From positions 310,001 through 374,000 of the forward strand of contig LFCK01000001.1 in the NCBI GenBank assembly GCA_001189095.1: DNA of 64,000 nt, written 5' to 3'. How positions within the stretch are numbered: position 1 is the stretch's first letter; each line of letters opens with the position of its first letter. Positions 1 to 7,158 of this stretch are shown in pieces. Below the pieces are notes generated by a model. It was not told the origin of the DNA. It did not search any database and worked only from the letters and a program-made list of their open reading frames with translations. The translations under genes and the position numbers were made by a program. Source of the stretch: Parcubacteria bacterium C7867-001 (GTDB taxonomy: Bacteria; Patescibacteria; Paceibacteria; UBA9973; UBA2103).

Positions 1-1
1 G

Positions 2-277
2 AACGCAAAGAAGCTCCGTCGTGTCTGGCTTGCCGGCTCATCATGCGACAGCGATGACAAATATACCGCTGGAGGGACACACATCCTGCTTCCTGATCTC
101 GAAACGAATAGGGAGTTGTATATCGCCGTGCTTGATACGGGCGCCTACCAAGATCCGCTCGCGTCGCATCACTGCCTCCTTTCAAGTCCTGCAAAACTTA
201 TTGCAGCAAACGGCGAGATAAAAATAGCGCGAAAACGCGAACAACCCGAGGAAGTTCGTAAACTGTTTGGGTGGTAG
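2..277 (+). CDS. PLP-dependent basic amino-acid decarboxylase, C-terminal fragment
   Basis: The window opens inside this gene; 91 residues remain and the reading frame begins upstream of base 1. The fragment carries AGSSCDSDD near its start and LDTGAYQD in the middle. In fold-type III decarboxylases (arginine, ornithine, diaminopimelate) the CD region supplies active-site residues at the dimer interface and the GAY tyrosine contacts the PLP phosphate. The product is therefore probably an enzyme removing CO2 from arginine, ornithine or a related amino acid. Which substrate cannot be told from the C-terminus. It ends about 100 bases before a separate promoter, and argS and other amino-acid enzymes follow. 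Family assignment is fairly sure, substrate is not. Confidence 0.72.
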   Translation, partial: NAKKLRRVWLAGSSCDSDDKYTAGGTHILLPDLETNRELYIAVLDTGAYQDPLASHHCLLSSPAKLIAANGEIKIARKREQPEEVRKLFGW

Positions 278-294
278 GACTCGGTGCACGATAG

Positions 295-322
295 TTGACT
301 TTCTATATTGCTAAGGTATTGT
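295..322 (+). promoter_or_regulatory. Promoter of the 374 gene
   Basis: TTGACT (295-300), a 16-base spacer and TATTGT (317-322). A hairpin with 9-bp arms (332-340 with 345-353) lies at the start of the predicted transcript and could protect the 5' end. A GGAG ribosome binding site precedes the ATG. Confidence 0.6.
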
Positions 323-373
323 TGCTTTAGAGGCTCTTGGATCCCCAAGAGCCCATAACGTTGGAGTATAGAG

Positions 374-796
374 ATGCCTTCGGTGTTAGAGGTTATCCGA
401 CGATCGCTCGAGCAACTCGAGCAAGAAGGGAAGTTGGCGCAAGTCGCTCCTGAAGAGGACGCGAAAGACCATAAAATTGAATTTTTGGTTGCTCCGGTCC
501 CGTCCTGCTACGATCAGGAACAACTGAAAGCGTTCGCGCTTCAGATGATTCCTCTCACGACGAACTCAGTGTTCGGATTCATCCAGAACAGCTCGGTCCA
601 TTTCGGCGAACTCTACTTCTACGGCGGCAACGAGCCTGACTCTCGCCGCCATATCTCGATTCGCGTATTTCCGAGCATCGCGGTTGCGCGCCACGTGAAG
701 CAGACCGGACTCGGGAAAGCGCAAATGCGCACCAAGTTCGTCGCTGACTTCCAGCAACGCGAAGATCGCGAAAAAAAACGAAAGTCCCCTCAGTGA
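374..796 (+). CDS. Hypothetical protein, 140 aa
   Basis: I do not recognise a family. The protein has a charged N-terminal helix, a mixed alpha/beta middle and a basic C-terminus ending in KKRKSPQ. No signal peptide or membrane segment is visible. It has its own promoter, a structured 5' UTR, a GGAG Shine-Dalgarno sequence and its own terminator, so it is a single-gene unit between the decarboxylase and argS. That independent, well-formed expression unit is the main reason to accept it as real. It belongs to the class of small unknown genes in this window that use full promoters and leadered mRNAs. Confidence 0.7.
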   Translation: MPSVLEVIRRSLEQLEQEGKLAQVAPEEDAKDHKIEFLVAPVPSCYDQEQLKAFALQMIPLTTNSVFGFIQNSSVHFGELYFYGGNEPDSRRHISIRVFPSIAVARHVKQTGLGKAQMRTKFVADFQQREDREKKRKSPQ

Positions 797-817
797 CCAG
801 TCACTGGAGGACGAGAT

Positions 818-856
818 TCCGCCATTTCCTAAGGAGGAGGTGGCGGACTTTTCTTT
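818..856 (+). terminator. Rho-independent terminator after the 374 gene
   Basis: Stem TCCGCCA (818-824) with TGGCGGA (841-847), followed by a T-rich tract CTTTTCTTT. Confidence 0.7.
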
Positions 857-909
857 ATATCCATACCGTGGCACACTCACTGCGGATTCCTTAGCTACAG
901 GAGTGTTCA

Positions 910-2667
910 ATGAAGGAAGACCTTCTGCAGGCGAGCCTTGAAGCGTTTTCCGCGCTTCCTGAGTTTGCCCTCGCAGCACCAAAACTTAAGGTCGAAATTC
1001 CCCCTCGGGGGAAAGGCGACTACGCTCTCACCGTTATGGCATTTGCCCGAGCGCTCAACCTGCCTCTCGAGGAGGTGGCGGCAACGATAACGGATCGACT
1101 TTCTCGCAGCTATTGGGTGACTTCAGCCGTGCATAACGGCCCGTTCCTCAATCTCGAGCTGGTCCCAAAAACGTTTTTCGAACTCGCCGTCCGCACAGCA
1201 TCAAAGGGGCCGCTTGAAGCGGCAACCTGCGACAAGATCATGGTCGAGTACCTGTCGCCGAACACGAACAAACCCCTTCACTTGGGGCATGTCCGAAACG
1301 GCGTGCTGGGCACCGCGCTTTCCAACATCCTTGAAGCAGCTGGACACGACGTCGTTCGCACCAATTTGGTCAACGATCGCGGCGTCCATATCTGCAAAAG
1401 CATGCTCGGATATCTCGAATTCTTTCCCGAACGCTCTCCGGAGTCGGAAGGGAAGAAAGGCGACCACTTCGTTGGAGACTGCTACGTCGCGTATATGAAA
1501 GCGCGGAAAGCAGATCCCACGTATGACGAAGACAACGACGTCCCAGCAAAAGCCATGCTTGAACGCTGGGAAGCCGGCGACAAAGAAGTGCTCGAGCTGT
1601 GGGAGCGTATGAATCGTTGGGTCTACGACGGATTCGCCATTACCAATGAACGGTACGGATTCTGGTTCGAGGCAACCTATCTCGAGTCAAACCTGTACCA
1701 ACTTGGTAAGGACATCGTGATGGACGGGCTGGAACGCAAGGTTCTTACTCGTCTTCCCGACGGTTCAATCGTCTACCTTCTTCCCGAGGAGAAATTCGGG
1801 AGGGATCAGGAGGGTAAAATCCGCGTCGCAGGACTCCTGCGCGCGGAAGGAACCAGCCTCTACCTCACCCAAGATCTGGGTACCGCGGTAAAAAAAGTGG
1901 AGGACTACGCGCTCGATCGCTCGATTTACGTCGTCGCGACCGAGCAGGATCACCACTTCCGCGCGCTTTTCGAGATTTTGAAAGCGCTCGACTATCCGTG
2001 GGCAAATCGCTGCTACCACTTTTCCTACGGCATGGTTGAACTGCCTGACGGCAGGATGAAATCACGCGAAGGGAACGTGGTCGATGCTGATGACTTGCTC
2101 GACGAAATGACCGAGCTCGCTCGGGCAGAGATTGCGACGCGACGCGGCGATACGCTCTCCGGTGAAGAAATTCAGCGGCGCGCGAACATCATCGCTCTTG
2201 CGGCAATTCGACTCTACCTCTTGCGGTATACCCCGCACAAAAGAGTCCTCTTCGATCCGAGCCATTCGCTCTCTTTTGAAGGGGACACGGGTCCGTATTG
2301 TCTCTACGCCTACGCGCGGACAAAAAGCATCCTGCAGAAAGCGGTTCGGGAGCAGCCTCTGCTCGTAGAGCATGCGACACCCACGGCTTTTGAGAAACTC
2401 GGTACGGAAGACGAGCGTGTACTCGCTCGGTCAGTGCTGGAATTTCCGGAAGTCGTACTGCGATCTGCCGAAAGCTACAATCCGTCGCTCGTTGCTAATG
2501 CGGTTCTCGCGCTCGCGCAGAACTTCAGTCGATTCTATCGGTCACATCCCGTGATCGGAGACGATGAAGAGCTCAGTCGGGCTCGGCTCGCGCTTGTGAC
2601 GGCCGTCGGAACGATGCTTAAGCGGGGTCTTAACCTGCTTGGCATCGAGGTCCTCGAGGAGATGTAG
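910..2667 (+). CDS. argS: Arginyl-tRNA synthetase
   Basis: Charges tRNA-Arg with arginine in the cytoplasm. The class I signature HLGH is at about residues 124-127 within PNTNKPLHLGHVRNG. The second motif reads MKSREGN near residue 383, close to the MSTRKG type usual in ArgRS. The C-terminal region from DTGPYCLYAYART onward is the DALR anticodon-binding domain. At 585 residues it has normal bacterial length. The start ATG follows AGGAG by 6 bases. It lies downstream of a decarboxylase gene and upstream of an arginine-codon-rich leader ORF at 2770. Identification is secure. Confidence 0.96.
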   Translation: MKEDLLQASLEAFSALPEFALAAPKLKVEIPPRGKGDYALTVMAFARALNLPLEEVAATITDRLSRSYWVTSAVHNGPFLNLELVPKTFFELAVRTASKGPLEAATCDKIMVEYLSPNTNKPLHLGHVRNGVLGTALSNILEAAGHDVVRTNLVNDRGVHICKSMLGYLEFFPERSPESEGKKGDHFVGDCYVAYMKARKADPTYDEDNDVPAKAMLERWEAGDKEVLELWERMNRWVYDGFAITNERYGFWFEATYLESNLYQLGKDIVMDGLERKVLTRLPDGSIVYLLPEEKFGRDQEGKIRVAGLLRAEGTSLYLTQDLGTAVKKVEDYALDRSIYVVATEQDHHFRALFEILKALDYPWANRCYHFSYGMVELPDGRMKSREGNVVDADDLLDEMTELARAEIATRRGDTLSGEEIQRRANIIALAAIRLYLLRYTPHKRVLFDPSHSLSFEGDTGPYCLYAYARTKSILQKAVREQPLLVEHATPTAFEKLGTEDERVLARSVLEFPEVVLRSAESYNPSLVANAVLALAQNFSRFYRSHPVIGDDEELSRARLALVTAVGTMLKRGLNLLGIEVLEEM

Positions 2668-2678
2668 CTATCTCATGT

Positions 2679-2708
2679 AACGCCCGGCCAACGGCCGGGC
2701 GTTTTCTT
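2679..2708 (+). terminator. Terminator of argS
   Basis: AACGCCCGGCC pairs with GGCCGGGCGTT and is followed by TTCTTT. Confidence 0.85.
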
Positions 2709-2733
2709 TATACACAGGACCACTTCGGCCTGC

Positions 2734-2761
2734 TTGCGTCCAGAGGCTGCACTTGTTACAT
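2734..2761 (+). promoter_or_regulatory. Promoter of leader ORF 1
   Basis: TTGCGT (2734-2739), a 16-base spacer and TTACAT (2756-2761). The leader ATG lies 8 bases after the -10, so its mRNA would be leaderless. Both boxes are weaker matches than at the other three leaders. Confidence 0.45.
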
Positions 2762-2769
2762 TGCACCCA

Positions 2770-2850
2770 ATGCAATTTGAGCTTTACACCGAGAATGTTC
2801 GTCGTCTCCGCCGTACTATGCCGGTTAAGGCTGCCTTTGAGCGTTGGTAA
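2770..2850 (+). CDS. Leader peptide 1 (26 codons, arginine-rich)
   Basis: A 26-codon ORF begins about where transcription should start and ends 20 bases before an intrinsic terminator. Residues 10-14 read RRLRR. Its distal codons contain GTTAAGGC (2824-2831) and CTTTG (2835-2839), complementary to the 5' side of the terminator hairpin (GCCTTAAC 2878-2885, CAAAG 2871-2875). This matches the classical attenuator layout, with arginine as the most obvious control amino acid. The upstream neighbour is argS. The ORF is too short for coding statistics; its position and complementarity are the evidence. Confidence 0.55.
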   Translation: MQFELYTENVRRLRRTMPVKAAFERW

Positions 2851-2870
2851 CACACCTCCTACGAACTCTC

Positions 2871-2906
2871 CAAAGCGGCCTTAACAAGGAGGCCGCTTGT
2901 TCTTTT
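2871..2906 (+). terminator. Attenuator 1 upstream of the 2942 gene
   Basis: Terminator stem AAGCGGCC (2873-2880) with GGCCGCTT (2891-2898), then GTTCTTTT. The 5' arm can instead pair with the end of the leader ORF, giving two mutually exclusive folds. It lies between promoter and gene, so it would control read-through. Confidence 0.6.
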
Positions 2907-2941
2907 GCACCGTAAAGAAAACATGAAAGGAGCTCGAAACC

Positions 2942-3799
2942 ATGAACAAAGCATGGGAGGAGTATCGTCAGACTCTCACGCAAGAACTCGGAGACGAGCT
3001 CGCGCATGAGTTTGCTGACAGTCTCTATCGACAATCCCGAGGCAATCCTGCTCGGGCGACCCGCTTCTTCTACGAACTTGGTATGCAATGGGCTCCGCTC
3101 ATGCAGCACTGGGGATCGTGGATAGAGCAAAATGCCAACGGAACCGTTGCGCTCATTATGCGCGACGCCAAGCCGCTCGGTGTTCTGCCGAGGGCAAAAC
3201 ACTGGAAGCATCTCTACTTGAATCGGCTGGTCTGCGGAATCTCGGACGAATTGTCCGGCGATTCAACGGCACAGAAACATCCGCTGCTCGAGCGATACCT
3301 CAAGCAACAGGGGTGCGCTGAAGAATTCACCTTCGTCGATTCGGGCTGCTACGGCACAATTGTGCTTGAGCTGCATCGCATCGGCGTGAAATTCAAACCG
3401 CTCTTCTTTTTCTCGAAGAATCCCTCAATTCCGGGATTCCTGAACGAATTAGGAGTATCGCTCAAAGACGGCGAATTGTTGAACGATTCGCTTGAGTGCG
3501 GCTTCCCGCACCTGCATGCTCGTCCCCTAACGCTCGCAAAGCGATTCGGGAAAGTTCAGGCCGTTTTGCAGAACTCCGACGCACTGTCCGTTCGCTTCGG
3601 CAAAGCGGCAATGCGCGGCGTACAAGAAGCTCGTGACGCCCGAACGGTATCTCCCGAACAAGCTGCAGAATCTCTGCTTCGCTTATCCGAGCGCGCCCGA
3701 TGCGGTGCGTTTACGGGAATTCTCGGTCACACGTCGCCTGAATGGACAAAAAAATCCGAATTCCTCGAAAGCTGGCCCAAGGAATTGAGCTGGACATGA
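2942..3799 (+). CDS. Hypothetical protein, 285 aa, controlled by attenuator 1
   Basis: No confident family assignment. The motifs ALIMRDAKPLGVLPRA (about residue 70) and FVDSGCYGTIV (about residue 130) recall the RDA/RDG and VDxGxxGT signatures of uncharacterised HAD-like proteins, but this is weak. No signal peptide or membrane segment is seen, so it is probably cytosolic. The ATG has an AAAGGAG site (2926-2932). Expression appears to depend on read-through of the attenuator at 2871-2906. The gene ends at its own terminator. The context of a basic amino-acid decarboxylase and argS suggests an amino-acid-related role, which is inference. Confidence 0.75.
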   Translation: MNKAWEEYRQTLTQELGDELAHEFADSLYRQSRGNPARATRFFYELGMQWAPLMQHWGSWIEQNANGTVALIMRDAKPLGVLPRAKHWKHLYLNRLVCGISDELSGDSTAQKHPLLERYLKQQGCAEEFTFVDSGCYGTIVLELHRIGVKFKPLFFFSKNPSIPGFLNELGVSLKDGELLNDSLECGFPHLHARPLTLAKRFGKVQAVLQNSDALSVRFGKAAMRGVQEARDARTVSPEQAAESLLRLSERARCGAFTGILGHTSPEWTKKSEFLESWPKELSWT

Positions 3800-3811
3800 C
3801 AAGGAACCCCT

Positions 3812-3843
3812 GTGGGGCTATCATCTGGTGATAGCCCCACTTT
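3812..3843 (+). terminator. Terminator of the 2942 gene
   Basis: GTGGGGCTATCA pairs with TGATAGCCCCAC, followed by TTT. Confidence 0.85.
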
Positions 3844-3865
3844 CGTATCTATGGGAACCACACGA

Positions 3866-4636
3866 ATGAAAGAAGTCTTTGGACGCGACAAGAACATCCT
3901 CATCGGGATGATTCACTTGCCGCCGCTTCTATCTATCGAGGGATTCCCCGGCATCGAACCGATGATCGAGGGGGCCTTGAAAGATCTTGCGGCACTTGAG
4001 GCGGCCGGATTCGACGGTGCGCTTGTTGAGAACGACAACGATCGTCCTCATACGGAATTTGCCAACGATGCGCAGATAGCAACACTGACACGCGTTGCAG
4101 CAGAAGTAACGAAACAAGCATCGATACCGGTTGGTGTACAGATGATGCTGAACGACTGGAAAGCGTCATTCGCGATCGCGCGAGCGGTTGACGCCGCGTT
4201 TACACGCCTCGACGTCTTTGTCGACGACGTTACTTCGGAATGGGGAGAGATCCACCCTGACCCCGATCAGATCATGATGTATAAAAAGGAAATCTATCCT
4301 GAGCTCTTTCTATGCACGGATATTCAGGTGAAGTACAAGACGATGATCACTCCTCGTCCGCTTGAGGAATCGGCTCGACTTGCCCTTGAAAAAGGCTCCG
4401 ACGCGCTCGTTATCACCGGAACTGCAACCGGTGTTGAAACACCGACCGAGAAATTGATCGCAATTCGCACCGCATTTCCCGAGGTTCCGATCATAATCGG
4501 AGCTGGCCTGACTGCAGAAAACGCAGCTGAACAGCTTACGTACGCAAACGGCGCGCTAGTCGGGACCTCCATAAAAACCGGAGACCGCGTCGACGTTGAA
4601 AAGGCGCGCGCCGTACGCGCTGCAGCTTCTAAGTAA
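3866..4636 (+). CDS. BtpA/SgcQ-family TIM-barrel protein
   Basis: The sequence GMIHLPPL close to the N-terminus, an ENDND motif, and C-terminal IIGAGLTAENAA and GALVGTSIK are typical of the BtpA/SgcQ family. These are TIM-barrel proteins of unsettled function. BtpA was linked to photosystem I in cyanobacteria, while most bacterial members sit near sugar or nucleoside genes. Photosynthesis is irrelevant here. I chose 3866 because upstream in-frame ATGs at 3812 and 3851 lie in or directly after the preceding terminator hairpin, and a GGGA precedes 3866. Predicted length is 256 residues. Family is fairly sure, reaction unknown. Confidence 0.85.
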   Translation: MKEVFGRDKNILIGMIHLPPLLSIEGFPGIEPMIEGALKDLAALEAAGFDGALVENDNDRPHTEFANDAQIATLTRVAAEVTKQASIPVGVQMMLNDWKASFAIARAVDAAFTRLDVFVDDVTSEWGEIHPDPDQIMMYKKEIYPELFLCTDIQVKYKTMITPRPLEESARLALEKGSDALVITGTATGVETPTEKLIAIRTAFPEVPIIIGAGLTAENAAEQLTYANGALVGTSIKTGDRVDVEKARAVRAAASK

Positions 4637-4645
4637 GAAAGACTA

Positions 4646-4676
4646 AAAAAACCCGGCCGCTCTGCGGCCGGGTTTC
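4646..4676. terminator. Bidirectional terminator
   Basis: AAACCCGGCCGC and GCGGCCGGGTTT around TCT. It separates two convergent genes and serves the + strand BtpA-like gene and the - strand hydrolase. Confidence 0.85.
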
Positions 4677-4678
4677 CG

Positions 4679-5779
4679 TTATGGACGGGGAACAACGCTG
4701 GTTTCAAACGGAGCGATGATCTGCGCGGCACGATCGCCGAGCGGAACAGCTGCGTTTGCAAACAAGAGTCGCTGACCCGGTTCGAGCGCGTACAGGGTTT
4801 CGCCGTCGCGCGCCACAATGCTGCAGCGCAGTGGGACGAAATCAAGCGGTGCGTTTGTTACTGGCGCACCGTTCTCATCGAGAAACGAGAACTCATCCGA
4901 GTTCCTCACGATAGGTTTTATGCACTGCCACACGTCGAACCCTTCGGGCTCGGCGAGCAGTGTATTTCCACCGACCGCACGCGCTAGATTTTCATAGAGC
5001 TGCGGCGTAAACGTCACGTGATCAAGGTGACCGATAGTCCCTTGTTCGAACGTCGCCGCATGTGCGTGATACTCTGCGGCCATGTAGCCGGCCCACGTTG
5101 TATGCGTCACACGCATGTCGTTCAAGACTGCGCCCGCGACGATATCGCTGTAGTGCTCAAAGATCCACTTCAGCGTCTCATCGACGTTGGTGTGCGGATA
5201 GAGCATTGCGTAGGTATATTCGGTCCTGTCCCCAGTGGGGCGAACCGTACTAAGTACCGGCACCGCGAAGCTCTGATGGATATCAATCGCTTCGACACGA
5301 CATCCAGACGCGATGTGCGCTGCATGCATGAGGTTGTTTGCGCGCCGCTCGGCGTAACACCGAGCTTCGTTAAACAAACCGCGATTAAAGCATCGATTGA
5401 GATTGGCAGTAACGCCCACCTCAGGCTCGATGCATCGTACGCCGCGACCGTCATTAGCGGCCATTGCGGCAAGATTGCCGTACATCAAAAGCAAATTTCT
5501 TCGGACCGGAATGCTCCCGTTCAGAATGTTGTGGACGAGACGATCGAGAATCACGATTCCCGCTTTCTCGTCTCCATGAATGCCACCGGTAATGACGAAC
5601 AAGTCGTCGTCACCGTGTCGGCTTTCAACTTCAATGATGCCGGGCCCTCGAAGGGTCATCCGAAGGATATCTGGATTTCGATGCTCGAGCGTGCTCGGGT
5701 AGCGCTCCTTGGTTCCTTCTGGGTCACGCATTGCGCGCGCTGAGAGGTTTTGGGGATCGTCAATATGCCACCTAGTCAT
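4679..5779 (-). CDS. Succinylglutamate desuccinylase/aspartoacylase-like Zn amidohydrolase (1)
   Basis: Predicted M14-like zinc enzyme that splits an acyl group from an N-acyl amino acid. GGIHGDEKAG gives zinc ligands His68 and Glu71. NLNRCFNRG matches the ENLNRxF substrate motif, and DIHQS supplies the third ligand. The start is placed at 5779 because AGGAG lies 7 bases upstream, while the longer reading frame from 5812 has no ribosome site. Length is 366 residues. It is divergent from a second member of the same superfamily at 5973, which suggests paired or complementary substrates. No astABCD succinyl-transfer pathway is seen nearby, so the substrate is unknown. Confidence 0.82.
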   Translation of the reverse strand: MTRWHIDDPQNLSARAMRDPEGTKERYPSTLEHRNPDILRMTLRGPGIIEVESRHGDDDLFVITGGIHGDEKAGIVILDRLVHNILNGSIPVRRNLLLMYGNLAAMAANDGRGVRCIEPEVGVTANLNRCFNRGLFNEARCYAERRANNLMHAAHIASGCRVEAIDIHQSFAVPVLSTVRPTGDRTEYTYAMLYPHTNVDETLKWIFEHYSDIVAGAVLNDMRVTHTTWAGYMAAEYHAHAATFEQGTIGHLDHVTFTPQLYENLARAVGGNTLLAEPEGFDVWQCIKPIVRNSDEFSFLDENGAPVTNAPLDFVPLRCSIVARDGETLYALEPGQRLLFANAAVPLGDRAAQIIAPFETSVVPRP

Positions 5780-5798
5780 AGGGGTACTCCTGCGAAAC

Positions 5799-5826
5799 TT
5801 GACAAAGTCCAATTGGATTTTATAGC
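5799..5826 (+). promoter_or_regulatory. Promoter of the 5973 hydrolase
   Basis: TTGACA (5799-5804), 16-base spacer, TATAGC (5821-5826). The region lies between divergent genes and leaves a 5' UTR of about 140 bases. Confidence 0.55.
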
Positions 5827-5972
5827 CCGCTCTAACGGGCTTCCACCTGACCCCACTCTACTCCGTAAAAAAGACCTGACAACTCGATTATTTGACAGGC
5901 AACAGCCTTCCTATACCGTGAAGAAAGAAGGGTGTTATGTGCATCCTCGTTCGTCAAGAAAGGACGTTCTAG

Positions 5973-6842
5973 ATGTTGCTAGAGACAACGAAGTTCACCT
6001 CCATGAAGTCCGGTCCGCATCTCGTCGTATTCGGCGCGATTCACGGAGACGAAGTGTGTGGTCCTCGTGCGATACGAGGAATCATCGCTGACTTAGAAGC
6101 CGGCAACCTTACACTCGCGTCGGGCTCGGTAACGTTCGTCCCCATTTGTAACCCTGAAGCACACGCTGCAGGGAAGCGATCGATCGACGAAAACCTGAAC
6201 CGCGTGTTCTGTGTGACCGATAGCCCGCAAAGCTACGAGGCGAGGCTCGCGAACGAATTGTGTCCCCTGATGACGGGAGCCGACGTGTTCCTCGATATTC
6301 ATTCGCAGAATGCGCCGGGACCCGTGAGCCTCTTCACTGATTATCCTGAAGATCCTCGCAACCGAGCGCTCGCGGCGGCGCTCCCGTCGAAATACGTACT
6401 CCTCGGTTGGCCCGCTATTTACGAAGAGACCGAACATGATTTCGGTTCATATAGCACAAACCGCTGCGCCCATGAGAATGGCGCAGCTGAGGTGCTGATC
6501 GAGTGCGGGCAGAACGAGGACCCTGAAGCGGCGGTAGTCGCTCGCGAAGTTATTCTGCGAACGCTGGCGCACCTGAACATGATCGACCCGTTGCCCGCAC
6601 TTTCTAGTGACGCAGAAACGGTCAACATCCGGATGAAGCGCGTGTACGCACACGAACATCCTGACGATCGGTTCGAAAAGGAATGGGAGCATCTTGAGCT
6701 CGTTTCCAAGGGAACCTGCATCGCAGTCCGCGCAACAGGGGAACGAATTGTGGTCGATTGCGACAGCATCGTGATCTTCCCGAAGGTTACCGCTACTCCC
6801 GGAGAAGAGTGGTTCTATCTGGGAGAAGTCGAACCGAACTAG
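5973..6842 (+). CDS. Succinylglutamate desuccinylase/aspartoacylase-like Zn amidohydrolase (2)
   Basis: Second member of the AstE/aspartoacylase superfamily in this region. FGAIHGDEVCG provides His24 and Glu27, IDENLNRVF the substrate-binding region, and FLDIHSQN the third zinc ligand His110. The C-terminal part from about residue 215 is a beta-rich extension. The ATG follows AAAGGA at 8-base spacing; this site sits in the loop of a small CGTC/GACG hairpin. At 289 residues it is shorter than the paralogue at 4679, and the two share only the core motifs. It likely removes acyl or aminoacyl groups from small molecules in the cytosol. Substrate cannot be assigned. Confidence 0.85.
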   Translation: MLLETTKFTSMKSGPHLVVFGAIHGDEVCGPRAIRGIIADLEAGNLTLASGSVTFVPICNPEAHAAGKRSIDENLNRVFCVTDSPQSYEARLANELCPLMTGADVFLDIHSQNAPGPVSLFTDYPEDPRNRALAAALPSKYVLLGWPAIYEETEHDFGSYSTNRCAHENGAAEVLIECGQNEDPEAAVVAREVILRTLAHLNMIDPLPALSSDAETVNIRMKRVYAHEHPDDRFEKEWEHLELVSKGTCIAVRATGERIVVDCDSIVIFPKVTATPGEEWFYLGEVEPN

Positions 6843-6847
6843 TACGT

Positions 6848-6880
6848 AAGTCCGGCCGCTCTGCGGCCGGACTTTTTTCT
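6848..6880 (+). terminator. Terminator of the 5973 gene
   Basis: AAGTCCGGCCGC pairs with GCGGCCGGACTT and is followed by a run of T. Confidence 0.9.
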
Positions 6881-6897
6881 TTTCCCTCAACATCTCC

Positions 6898-6926
6898 TTG
6901 ACGCCCCTACAAACGTTCGGTAGTGT
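6898..6926 (+). promoter_or_regulatory. Promoter of leader ORF 2
   Basis: TTGACG (6898-6903), exactly 17 bases, TAGTGT (6921-6926). The leader ATG follows 6 bases after the -10. Confidence 0.7.
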
Positions 6927-6932
6927 GTTTTT

Positions 6933-7007
6933 ATGGTTCAAGGAATGTCGTATTACTTTACGTGGCACGTCTCTTCGCGAGAAGCGGGCGGTCTTTTGCG
7001 TATTTAA
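6933..7007 (+). CDS. Leader peptide 2 (24 codons, aromatic-rich)
   Basis: Leaderless 24-codon ORF whose residues 7-12 read YYFTWH, a cluster of Tyr, Phe, Trp and His codons like those of aromatic amino-acid leaders. The following codons contain CGAGAAGCGGG (6978-6988), which is perfectly complementary over 11 bases to the 5' arm of the downstream terminator (7031-7041). A ribosome stalled on the aromatic codons would leave this segment free to form an antiterminator. Position, promoter spacing and complementarity support it; translation is not proven. Confidence 0.65.
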   Translation: MVQGMSYYFTWHVSSREAGGLLRI

Positions 7008-7022
7008 GTAAAAGTCCCTTAA

Positions 7023-7066
7023 GAAACAGCCCCGCTTCTCGAAAGAGAGCGGGGCTGTTTCTTTTT
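7023..7066 (+). terminator. Attenuator 2 upstream of the 7159 gene
   Basis: Perfect 14-bp stem (7023-7036 with 7048-7061) followed by TTTTTG. Its 5' arm overlaps the 11-base antiterminator target at 7031-7041. It is a strong terminator placed between promoter and gene. Confidence 0.8.
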
Positions 7067-7075
7067 GTTCATGAA

Positions 7076-7113
7076 CACCGTGCTGGCGGAGTCTAGAAGC
7101 CGCCAGCACGGTG
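7076..7113 (+). promoter_or_regulatory. Second 5' UTR hairpin of the 7159 gene
   Basis: Perfect 14-bp inverted repeat (7076-7089 with 7100-7113) without a T tract. It is not a terminator. It could insulate the coding mRNA from the leader or mark its 5' end after processing. Confidence 0.5.
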
Positions 7114-7158
7114 CACAGGCACCATGTAGTTCTTTATAGAGAAGAGAAAGGAACAGCA

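Noticed and set aside
3812..3865. Longer N-terminus for the BtpA-like protein starting at 3812
   Set aside because: The first ATG lies in the stem of the preceding terminator; the family N-terminus begins near 3866.
5018..5743. 241-codon + strand ORF
   Set aside because: Antisense to the AstE-like hydrolase whose motifs and start are clear.
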